Positions 23,316 to 29,681 of a stretch of 64,000 nt of DNA are shown piece by piece; position 1 is the stretch's first letter, and every line of letters starts with the position of its first letter. The notes under the pieces were generated by a model that was not told where the DNA came from, made no database searches, and saw nothing but the letters and a program-made list of their open reading frames with translations. Position numbers and translations under genes: made by a program. The stretch lies in assembly GCF_003574085.1 (NCBI RefSeq), contig NZ_QWKZ01000001.1, positions 1-64,000 on the forward strand, written 5' to 3'. This DNA comes from Meiothermus luteus. Lineage in GTDB: Bacteria; Deinococcota; Deinococci; Deinococcales; Thermaceae.

Positions 23316-23824
23316 ACATCCTGCAAAAAGCCCAGGAACGGGTCAGCCCGGAAGCCGCCCGGCTGCTAGAGGAGCGGGCGCGGAAGGGCCTCGAGACCTA
23401 CGGCATGACCCTGGACGAAAATCAGGCCCCTCTGGAGGAACGCCTGCAGCACGCGCTGGAAGAAGCCCTCGATCTACTCCAGTACCTGGAGTGGGCCAGG
23501 GAGGTCGCGCCGGAGGGGTTGGAGGCGCAGCTGGACGAGCTATGTGTGTTCGCCGCTGAGATAGCCAACGTCCTGGCCCGGATCAACGCGGATGAACCGC
23601 CCGACGACCCCGGCGAGTGGGTGGAGTGGCGCGACCTGGAGGGCCCGACCTGCCCACAGAGTTCTAGGCACCAGGGGGCGTCGCCGCCCCCTTTTCTTCT
23701 TCTGAGGAGGAACGCTATGAAAAACATCCGCGAACGGATCGAGGGTTTTCTGAGCCGCCTCGAGCGGGCTGAGGCCATCCTGTTAGACGGCCGGCTACAC
23801 CGGGTGGAGGATCACAACAGTTGA
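23300..23824 (+). CDS. MazG-like nucleotide pyrophosphohydrolase, frame open into the next gene
   Basis: Start ATG 23300 follows GGAGGAGGTG. Residues about 20-75 carry the all-alpha NTP-pyrophosphatase pattern ('RKGLETYGMTLDENQAPLEERLQHALEEALDLLQYL', with ExxE). Such enzymes hydrolyse (d)NTPs and occur in phages. The frame has no stop before hairpin copy 11 and continues through it into the SWIM-gene frame. A one-base shift near 23640 would end the protein at TAG 23663-23665, just before the hairpin as in all other members, so the true C-terminus is probably there. Confidence 0.65.
   Translation: MEEKVNILQKAQERVSPEAARLLEERARKGLETYGMTLDENQAPLEERLQHALEEALDLLQYLEWAREVAPEGLEAQLDELCVFAAEIANVLARINADEPPDDPGEWVEWRDLEGPTCPQSSRHQGASPPPFLLLRRNAMKNIRERIEGFLSRLERAEAILLDGRLHRVEDHNS
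23669..23696 (+). repeat. Intercistronic hairpin, copy 11 of 12
   Basis: CACCA, 7-bp stem GGGGGCG/CGCCCCC with loop TCGC, then TTTTCTTCTTCTGAGGAGG. Tail identical in style to copies 3 and 7. Confidence 0.88.
23717..23824 (+). pseudogene. 5' part of a SWIM zinc-finger gene split by IS607
   Basis: After GAGGAGG, ATG 23717 opens 'MKNIRERIEGFLSRLERAEA...GRLHRVEDHN', the usual lead-in of SWIM proteins, then meets a stop two codons later at the IS607 left junction. The matching second half, starting 'HTYVVRGSQNYLVDLEKETC', lies at 25983-26189 past the element. Confidence 0.7.
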
Positions 23825-23859
23825 CGTTTAGCGTACATTACTTTACATTATAGCCTATT

Positions 23860-24468
23860 ATGGATTTGCTTCTCCTCACCGCCCAGCAGGTGGGAGAGCG
23901 CTATGGCCTCCACCGCAACACCCTGTACGCCTGGGAGCAGCAGGGGCTCCTGCATCCCGTCCGCACCCCCGGGGGTCGCAGGCGGTACCGCAGGGACGAG
24001 ATCGAGCGGCTTCTCACCCTGGAGTCCCTGCCGGTCCAGGCCGAGTCCAGGCCCCGCACCGTGCTGTACGCCCGGGTGAGCACCCGGAAACAGGAACCCT
24101 TCCTCCAGGCCCAGGTAGCCCGTCTGGAGGCCTTCGCCAGGGAGCAAGGCTGGGACTGCGAGGTGGTGGCCGAGGTGGCCAGCGGGGTCAACGAGAACCG
24201 CCGGGGACTTCTCAAGGTGCTGAACCGGGCCAGGAGGGGTGAGCTGGACCGGGTGGTGGTGGAGTACGAGGACCGCCTGGCCCGTTTCGGGCTCGGGTAC
24301 CTGCGCGCTTTCCTGCAAGCTTTTGGCGTGGAGCTGGTAGTCCTCAACGGCAAAGAGAGGAAGGAGCTCGGAGAGGAGCTGGCCGAGGACCTGGTGGCTA
24401 TCGTGGCCAGCTTCGCCGCCCGGATCTACGGGAAGGGGGATTCTGGTGAGGAGACGGGGCAAGGCTGA
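23860..24468 (+). CDS. tnpA: IS607 transposase TnpA (serine recombinase)
   Basis: A 202-residue protein with an N-terminal MerR-like HTH ('TAQQVGERYGLHRNTLYAWEQQGLL') and a C-terminal resolvase domain with catalytic Ser in 'YARVSTRKQ' and Arg-rich 'EYEDRLARFGLGYL'. It makes and rejoins the breaks that move IS607. Length and domain order are normal, so it is probably active. Its 3' end overlaps tnpB by 23 bases. Confidence 0.93.
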   Translation: MDLLLLTAQQVGERYGLHRNTLYAWEQQGLLHPVRTPGGRRRYRRDEIERLLTLESLPVQAESRPRTVLYARVSTRKQEPFLQAQVARLEAFAREQGWDCEVVAEVASGVNENRRGLLKVLNRARRGELDRVVVEYEDRLARFGLGYLRAFLQAFGVELVVLNGKERKELGEELAEDLVAIVASFAARIYGKGDSGEETGQG

Positions 24469-25999
24469 GGGTTACCAGGGCGTCCAGGCCCGGCTGGTCT
24501 TCCCTGAGCGGGAGGACGAGAAGGCGGTTCTGGATCTGATGCGCCGCTTCTCTGCGGCGAAGCGGTTCGCCTACAACCGGCTTTTAGAGGGCAGGACCCG
24601 GGAGGAGCTCAAGCGTCAGGACGGGCCCCTCTGCCCCCGCTTCCGCCTCAACACCCGCTACGCCGACGAGGCGATTGAGAAGGCCCAGGGCGTGCTGGAC
24701 TCCGCCCGGGAGCTCGGAAAAGACCCCTGCAAGGTGGTCTTCGGAGGGAGGAAGCTTTTTGAGCAGCTAAAGCGCCAGCACCTCTCAGGCAAAGATTGGA
24801 AGCGCCTGAAAAGGGAGTGGAAGGAGAAGCGCCAGGGCCTGCTCTATGCCCGGGGCGACGGGAGCAAGGGGGGCAACCTCAACCTCCGGCTGCTGGTGAG
24901 GGCAGGAGCCCTCTGGCTCCGGGTGAACCTGGGGGACGGAACTTACGCCCAGGCCCTGGTGAGGACGGGCCACCCTAACTTGGATAAGCTCCTGGAGCGG
25001 GTTCACGTGGGGCTTCCCTACAACGTGGGGCTCTCCCTGAGGGAGGGACAGGTCCAGGCCCACTTCACCTGGCCCGAGGAGCTTCCCCCTCCCACCCACA
25101 CCAAGGAGAACGGGATGCTGGGGATAGACGTGAACGCCGACCCCTACCACCTCGCTCTCGCCGTGGTCTCTCCTGAGGGGAACCTCGCCCGCTACCTGAC
25201 CCTTCCCCTGGAAGAGGTGGACTTCGCCCCCAACAAGGGAGCTAAGGAACTCCTCCTCTGGAAGGTCGCCCACCAGGTGGTGGCCCTGGCGGAGGAGCAC
25301 GGGGTAGCCGTCGCCACCGAGCGGCTCAAACACCTCCGCAAGACCCATAGGGGGGACGGCTCAGGCCGGGCCTTCCGCCGCAGGCAGCACCGCTTCGCTT
25401 ACCGCTCCCTCTTGCAGAAGATTCACGCCCTGGCCCGAAAGCGGGGTGTAGAAGTCTTAGAGGTCAATCCGCAGGACACCTCCAGCATCGGGATGCTGAA
25501 GTACGCCCCCTTGCTCTCCCTCTCCAAAGACATCGCGGCGGCCTATGTGATCGGCCGGAGAGCCCTGGGCTTCACCGAAAAGCTCCCCAAGGGCTACGGG
25601 GCCCTTCTCCGGGACGAGGGCTTCCTCGCCCAGGCCGAGGGGTTCCACCAGACCCGCCTCCGGGAGCTCCAGAAGCTCAAAGAAACTGAGAGGAACCCCT
25701 ACCTCAAGCGCAAGCTTTCCCGGGAGATGGGAAAAGCCAGGCGCTCCCTGAACCTCGTCCAAAGCCTTCGGGGCTCGCCAGGGAGCCGGAGTGGGTCAAC
25801 CGAGGGAAGGAACCCTTCCGGCATCAATCCCTGGCGGGTCCTGAGGGTAGGCCTTTTCCTTCCGTTCCTCGGGCGCGAGGTGCCGCGAGACCTCTCGCCC
25901 CTCAAGCCCTTCCTCCATGGACTGTGGGAGCGGTGGAAAACGAGCCCAGGTCCTCATCCTGGTGGGGGGCCGGAGTGCGCTAATGTGCACTTTTGCTGA
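24446..25999 (+). CDS. tnpB: TnpB-type RNA-guided nuclease of IS607, without the zinc ribbon
   Basis: A 517-residue RuvC-fold protein: first Asp 'MLGIDVNADP' (about 228), Glu 'VATERLKHL' (about 292), last Asp 'LSLSKDIAAAYVIGRR' (about 355). The CxxC...CxxC ribbon expected between the last two is absent, as in the 'TnpB-related' subgroup. TnpB proteins cut DNA guided by an omega-RNA from the element's 3' end, which here would overlap the last ~130 codons. Starts at GTG 24446. All three acidic residues are present, so cutting is plausible. Confidence 0.85.
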   Translation: MRRRGKAEGYQGVQARLVFPEREDEKAVLDLMRRFSAAKRFAYNRLLEGRTREELKRQDGPLCPRFRLNTRYADEAIEKAQGVLDSARELGKDPCKVVFGGRKLFEQLKRQHLSGKDWKRLKREWKEKRQGLLYARGDGSKGGNLNLRLLVRAGALWLRVNLGDGTYAQALVRTGHPNLDKLLERVHVGLPYNVGLSLREGQVQAHFTWPEELPPPTHTKENGMLGIDVNADPYHLALAVVSPEGNLARYLTLPLEEVDFAPNKGAKELLLWKVAHQVVALAEEHGVAVATERLKHLRKTHRGDGSGRAFRRRQHRFAYRSLLQKIHALARKRGVEVLEVNPQDTSSIGMLKYAPLLSLSKDIAAAYVIGRRALGFTEKLPKGYGALLRDEGFLAQAEGFHQTRLRELQKLKETERNPYLKRKLSREMGKARRSLNLVQSLRGSPGSRSGSTEGRNPSGINPWRVLRVGLFLPFLGREVPRDLSPLKPFLHGLWERWKTSPGPHPGGGPECANVHFC

Positions 26000-26189
26000 C
26001 CAGGGGATGCCGCACACCTACGTGGTGCGGGGAAGCCAGAACTACCTGGTGGATTTGGAGAAGGAGACCTGCACCTGCCCCGACCACGCCAGGGGGCACA
26101 CCTGCAAGCACCTGCTGGCGGCGGTGCTGCTGGAGCGGGGGGAGAAGAAGGCAGTTCAGAGAATGAATGAAGCCGTCAAAGCCGCGTGA
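25983..26189 (+). pseudogene. 3' part of a SWIM zinc-finger gene split by IS607
   Basis: Contains the SWIM motif CxCxnCxH ('CTCPDHARGHTCKHLLAAVLL') that binds zinc and DNA or protein. A Met contributed by the transposon end (25983) could allow translation of a 68-residue product. Joining 23717-23820 to this segment gives a normal ~100-residue SWIM protein. Confidence 0.72.
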
Positions 26190-26202
26190 GTATACTGGAG
26201 AC

Positions 26203-26514
26203 ATGGTACTGACCGAGCGGGTGCCCCTGGCCGAGAACGAGGCGGGCGACCTCTACGTAGAGGGTAGCCGGGTCTTCCTGGAAGACTTGGTAGACCTCTA
26301 CCGCCAGGGGTACTCCCCGGAGGAGATGGCCCTGGCCTACCCGGGCCTGGCCCTGGCTGACCTCTACGCGGTGCTGGCTTACGTCCTGCGCCACCCGGCG
26401 GAGGTGGAAGCGTACCTAAAGCGGCAGGGGGTGCGGGCCAGGGAAGCGGAAGAGAAGACCCGGAGTTACCGCTCCAGCGACCTGCGTAAGCGCCTGGAGG
26501 AACGCAGGGAATGA
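26203..26514 (+). CDS. DUF433-type antitoxin
   Basis: A 103-residue protein with the DUF433 HTH ('VFLEDLVDLYRQGYSPEEMALAYPGLALADLYAVLAYVLRHPAEVEAYL'). It typically precedes a DUF5615 PIN-like toxin and neutralises it. TATACT lies 6 bases before the ATG, with GGAG between, so the mRNA may be nearly leaderless. Overlaps the toxin start by 4 bases. Confidence 0.83.
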   Translation: MVLTERVPLAENEAGDLYVEGSRVFLEDLVDLYRQGYSPEEMALAYPGLALADLYAVLAYVLRHPAEVEAYLKRQGVRAREAEEKTRSYRSSDLRKRLEERRE

Positions 26515-26858
26515 AGCTCCTGCTGGACGAGAATCTGGAGGCCGCCATCCTGCGCGGCCTCCTTCGTCTCTCTCCTGGCCTCGACGTGGTGCGGGTGGTG
26601 GATGTGGGTCTTGCGGGCGCACCCGATCAGGCGGTGCTGGCCTGGGCCGCCGAGCAGGGTCGGGTGGTGGTCTCCAGGGACAGGGCCACCATGAGCCTGG
26701 AAGCGGCCCGGCGGATAGAGTCCGGGGAGCCCATGCCCGGACTGCTGCTCATCCGGCGCAGGGCGAGCGTTGGAGAAGTCCTTCGCGCGTTGGAGTTGAT
26801 CCTGGCGTGTGCTCAGGAGGGCGAGCTCGAGGGGGTCATCGAATACATCCCCTTCTGA
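26511..26858 (+). CDS. DUF5615 PIN-like toxin
   Basis: A 115-residue PIN-fold protein ('MKLLLDENLEAAILRGL', then 'VVVSRDRATMSLEA') with the conserved Asp/Glu positions of the Mut7-C/DUF5615 family, presumed RNases. ATGA overlap with the DUF433 gene gives the standard antitoxin-toxin order. Hairpin copy 12 follows. Confidence 0.83.
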   Translation: MKLLLDENLEAAILRGLLRLSPGLDVVRVVDVGLAGAPDQAVLAWAAEQGRVVVSRDRATMSLEAARRIESGEPMPGLLLIRRRASVGEVLRALELILACAQEGELEGVIEYIPF

Positions 26859-26870
26859 GAAGGGAAAAGA

Positions 26871-26909
26871 GCACCAGGGGGTGGCTTCGGCCACCCCCTC
26901 ACTTTTTTT
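26871..26909 (+). repeat. Intercistronic hairpin, copy 12 of 12
   Basis: CACCA, perfect 9-bp stem GGGGGTGGC/GCCACCCCC with tetraloop TTCG, then TCACTTTTTTT and AAAGGAGG of the next gene. The stem base change (T-A pair in place of C-G) keeps pairing. Confidence 0.9.
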
Positions 26910-26923
26910 GAAAGGAGGCAAAT

Positions 26924-27457
26924 ATGCCAGATCATGTTACAAAGTTAGACCCTTTAGCCATCCTAACCAAACCCCTTACTGCTGACGAGATCGAGTGGAA
27001 GATCACCTCTCGCAAGGACGGGCAAACCAGTTTGGCTCCGTATACCGACGCTAGAGCAGTAATGACACGCCTTGATCTAGCCTTCGGGCCTTTTGGCTGG
27101 CAGGTGCGCTATACCCCGGCCCAGGTGGGCAACGAGTACGGGGTTATCGCTGCTATTGCAATCAAGCACCCCGAGACCGGCGAGTGGGTGGAGAAGCAAG
27201 ATGGCGCGGGACCGACGGATATAGAGCCTTTCAAGGGAGGGGTTTCGGGTGCGCTCAAGAGGGCCGCTACCGTTTGGGGTATTGGCAGAGAGCTCTACGC
27301 CTACCCCCGGGTGGTTGTGGAGGGCGAGCACAAGTACATCCCCTTCAAAGTTTTGAATCGCCTTAAGGGGTTGCCTAAAGCCATCGCGGAGGGCAAGCCG
27401 CTGCCCGAGGTCATCCGACTCAACGCGGAGGGGGAGAGCGTGCGGAAGGGGGGATAG
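26924..27457 (+). CDS. Rad52/DdrA-like single-strand annealing protein
   Basis: A 177-residue protein with the Rad52/22 core ('VMTRLDLAFGPFGWQVRYTP', 'DIEPFKGGVSGALKRAATVWGIGRELY'). These proteins bind ssDNA ends and promote annealing, and are common in phages and in Deinococcota. AAAGGAGG leader after hairpin copy 12. It is the last gene of the hairpin-punctuated series and fits its replication/recombination theme. Confidence 0.82.
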   Translation: MPDHVTKLDPLAILTKPLTADEIEWKITSRKDGQTSLAPYTDARAVMTRLDLAFGPFGWQVRYTPAQVGNEYGVIAAIAIKHPETGEWVEKQDGAGPTDIEPFKGGVSGALKRAATVWGIGRELYAYPRVVVEGEHKYIPFKVLNRLKGLPKAIAEGKPLPEVIRLNAEGESVRKGG

Positions 27458-27512
27458 TCATCCTCCAGGCACCCGTGGTTAACATTTAAGGTCTAATTTT
27501 TAGTAAAAATTA

Positions 27513-27541
27513 TTGACATAAATTAACATCCATCGTATCCT
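27513..27541 (+). promoter_or_regulatory. Sigma-70-type promoter with adjacent AT-rich palindrome
   Basis: TTGACA (27513-27518), 17-base spacer, TATCCT (27536-27541), 20 bases before the next ATG. Just upstream the inverted repeat AATTTTTAGTAAAAATT (about 27495-27511) may be an operator. Confidence 0.72.
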
Positions 27542-27561
27542 TTGAAAAGAGGTGAAGACCT

Positions 27562-27795
27562 ATGGCAGGTAAGCGCACCAGCCCTTCAATGGCGACTAAG
27601 GCCGCAAAGGCATTGGATGATGGGCGGACTGGTCGGGTGACTAAATCTCTGGCCGCAAGCGTTCTGGCGCAAACTGGTGACAACAGCAAGACCAGCGCTA
27701 AGATCGCCTCCCTGGCCTCGGAGGTGCTAAGCAACCCGAAGTCCAGCGAAATCGCCAAGAGTCTGGCCGCATCGGCATTGTCCCAGTCCGAGTGA
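27562..27795 (+). CDS. Small Ala/Ser-rich hypothetical protein (77 aa)
   Basis: Family not identified by name; I have the impression that similar short Lys/Ala/Ser-rich proteins occur elsewhere in bacteria. It is helical, with a repeated 'KSLAAS' motif at residues 28-33 and 65-70. GAGGTG leader. It has its own strong promoter and heads the group with the Xre-ImmA and PIN genes, so it may be part of that module. Confidence 0.6.
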   Translation: MAGKRTSPSMATKAAKALDDGRTGRVTKSLAASVLAQTGDNSKTSAKIASLASEVLSNPKSSEIAKSLAASALSQSE

Positions 27796-27829
27796 GACCC
27801 CCGCACGCCCTGCATCCTTACTGCGAGTA

Positions 27830-27847
27830 GGTCGGTGACTACCGACC
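27830..27847. promoter_or_regulatory. Perfect 7-bp inverted repeat upstream of the Xre-ImmA gene
   Basis: GGTCGGT-GACT-ACCGACC, 28 bases before the ATG. No T-run, so an operator for the Xre domain is more likely than a terminator. Confidence 0.5.
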
Positions 27848-27874
27848 GTCTCTTGGCGTTAGTAGGGGCAGGTC

Positions 27875-28990
27875 ATGTCTATGGTGAACGTCAGCTACAT
27901 TCAGCCACTCCGCGAACAGCAGGGGCTTAGCCAGACCGATCTGGGTAACAGGGTCGGGGTGACCCGGCAGACCATCGCGGTCTGGGAGAAGGGGGAGCGC
28001 ATGCCTTCCATTGGGCAGTTGGCTGCCATCGCCCAGGCCCTGGGCGTGCCGCTCGAGGTTTTCTTTGAACAAAACGTGGAGGAGCCGAACCTGTTGTTCA
28101 GGGCCGATCAAGCAGGAGTTCTTACCCCCGCCATCCGGGCCCTGGTGCTCAAGCGGGCGCTGGCTTATGCCGAGATCGAGCGGGCGCTCGGTGAGGTAGC
28201 CGTGTCGCCACCCCAGATGCCGGTAGAGGTTTACGATCCGCATGCGGTGGAGCGCTACGCGGGTGAGGTGCGGGACTTCCTCGGGGTGGAACACGCCCCC
28301 TTGGGGGACGTGATCGCCCGGCTCGAGGATCGCGGGCTGAAGGTCCTCCTCACCCCACTGCCAGCCCACGTGAGCGGGTTCTCGGCCTACACCGAGTCGC
28401 TGGGGGCGGTCATCGTCATCAACGAAAAGCACCCGGTCGAGCGGCAGTTCTTCACCGCTCTGCACGAGTTAGCCCACCTCATCTGCCATCGCCAAGACTT
28501 CCTGCACCCCGAGAAGACGGTGGCTTCAGGACTGAGGGAGAAACTCGCTAACCACCTGGCCGGGGCGGTGCTGCTGCCGCGTGAGGTGATTGAGCGAGAA
28601 CTCCACGCCTTCCGGAACCACTGGATTCCCGAGGCCATGCTGCTTGACCTCAAGCTGCGCTACAGCGTTAGCATGCGAACCGTCCTGATTCGTGCCGAAC
28701 AGGTCGGCATCATTTCCCGTAAGCAATCTGGTCAACAAATTGGTATATTGAACAGGAGATTTGGAAAGGACAAGGAGCCGCTCGAACTACGGCGCGAGTT
28801 CTATAACCCAGACTGGAAGGATGAACAGAGCCAGGGGCTGCCCAAGTCCCGGCTCGAGCGGTTGGTGTTCCAGGCTCTAAGCCTCGGTGTCGTGAGCGCC
28901 TCTCGGGCTGCGGAAGTGCTGGGGGTTCCGATTGAATATATCCGCAAGCGGGCCGCCCTCTGGTCGTCGAACGGCGGAAGTGCCCTCTAG
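27875..28990 (+). CDS. Xre-family regulator fused to ImmA/IrrE zinc metallopeptidase
   Basis: A 371-residue protein: HTH at about 8-62 ('LSQTDLGNRVGVTRQTIAVWEKGERMPSI'), then an M78 peptidase with 'HELAHLICH' (about 194) and a downstream Glu. Such proteins act as regulators that cleave a partner repressor, or as antitoxins. A helical C-terminal extension of ~100 residues ends in a second HTH-like piece ('SASRAAEVLGVPIEYIRKR'). The PIN gene follows 8 bases later, suggesting a toxin-antitoxin pair. Confidence 0.85.
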   Translation: MSMVNVSYIQPLREQQGLSQTDLGNRVGVTRQTIAVWEKGERMPSIGQLAAIAQALGVPLEVFFEQNVEEPNLLFRADQAGVLTPAIRALVLKRALAYAEIERALGEVAVSPPQMPVEVYDPHAVERYAGEVRDFLGVEHAPLGDVIARLEDRGLKVLLTPLPAHVSGFSAYTESLGAVIVINEKHPVERQFFTALHELAHLICHRQDFLHPEKTVASGLREKLANHLAGAVLLPREVIERELHAFRNHWIPEAMLLDLKLRYSVSMRTVLIRAEQVGIISRKQSGQQIGILNRRFGKDKEPLELRREFYNPDWKDEQSQGLPKSRLERLVFQALSLGVVSASRAAEVLGVPIEYIRKRAALWSSNGGSAL

Positions 28991-28998
28991 CAGCTCCG

Positions 28999-29487
28999 AT
29001 GATCCTGCTCTCCGACGCCAACATCCTCATTGATTTCGCCAAGGTTGGAGGTCTGAACGCCTTGGTGAAGCTGGGAACCCTCGAGGTGCTTGATGTCGTG
29101 CTGGCCGAGGTAAATGACCTGTCTGAGCTCCAGGTAAGTGCGTTGGGCGTGCGGGTTGTACAGGTTCAGGAGACATGGCTTCCGGCGGCGAAGGCCCTGA
29201 AGAAGGCAGGGTTGTCGCTGGCCGATGCCCTGTGCCTCCATTACTCCCTCACCAACGGCCATACGCTCCTCTCCAACGATGGGCGGTTGCGCAGGGCTTG
29301 TGCGGAGAACCAAGTTGCCGTTCACGGCAGCCTCTGGGCGGTGCTCGAGCTCCATCGCCGAGCGATTTGCCCGCCTGATGTGCTGTGCGGCTGGCTGTCT
29401 CGCTGGGAGAATGAACTGGAAGCCCGCCTACCTGCCGGCGAACTGGCACGGGTGCGTCAGGATTTGGGGTGTACTGGGCTATGGTGA
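28999..29487 (+). CDS. PIN-domain protein, probable toxin
   Basis: A 162-residue PIN nuclease-like protein. Conserved acidic residues occur in 'LLSDANILIDF', 'SLADALCLHYS' and 'LLSNDGRLRRAC'. These coordinate the metal for RNA cleavage in VapC-type toxins. It follows the Xre-ImmA gene closely; the usual partner of that regulator type is just such a PIN protein. Confidence 0.82.
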   Translation: MILLSDANILIDFAKVGGLNALVKLGTLEVLDVVLAEVNDLSELQVSALGVRVVQVQETWLPAAKALKKAGLSLADALCLHYSLTNGHTLLSNDGRLRRACAENQVAVHGSLWAVLELHRRAICPPDVLCGWLSRWENELEARLPAGELARVRQDLGCTGLW

Positions 29488-29681
29488 TCCGCTTAGCCCC
29501 AAAGAGAGAGGAATTCCTCGATAGGCAGGAACCCCAAGCCTGCAGTGATGTTCTCGCCACCTGCACGGACTTGACTACATAAAAGGAGGCAAGAAATCCC
29601 GAAGAAGCGTCCAGGATTGCTGCTCTGCCAAATTCAGCTGCAGCAACCGTGGTCTTTTGCTCGTTATGATTGATGTGACAT

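Larger units (their letters stand above)
23825..26000 (+). mobile_element. IS607-family element (tnpA-tnpB)
   Basis: Carries the serine-recombinase tnpA and tnpB in the overlapping arrangement typical of IS607. The left junction is at about 23825 (AT-rich TTTAGCGTACATTAC) and the right at about 25980-26005 (GCGCTAATGTGCAC); exact ends are not fixed because IS607 leaves no duplication. It interrupts a SWIM gene. Confidence 0.82.

Noticed and set aside
24446-25999. Cas12-type effector
   Set aside because: Size, position after an IS607 tnpA and absence of an array fit TnpB.
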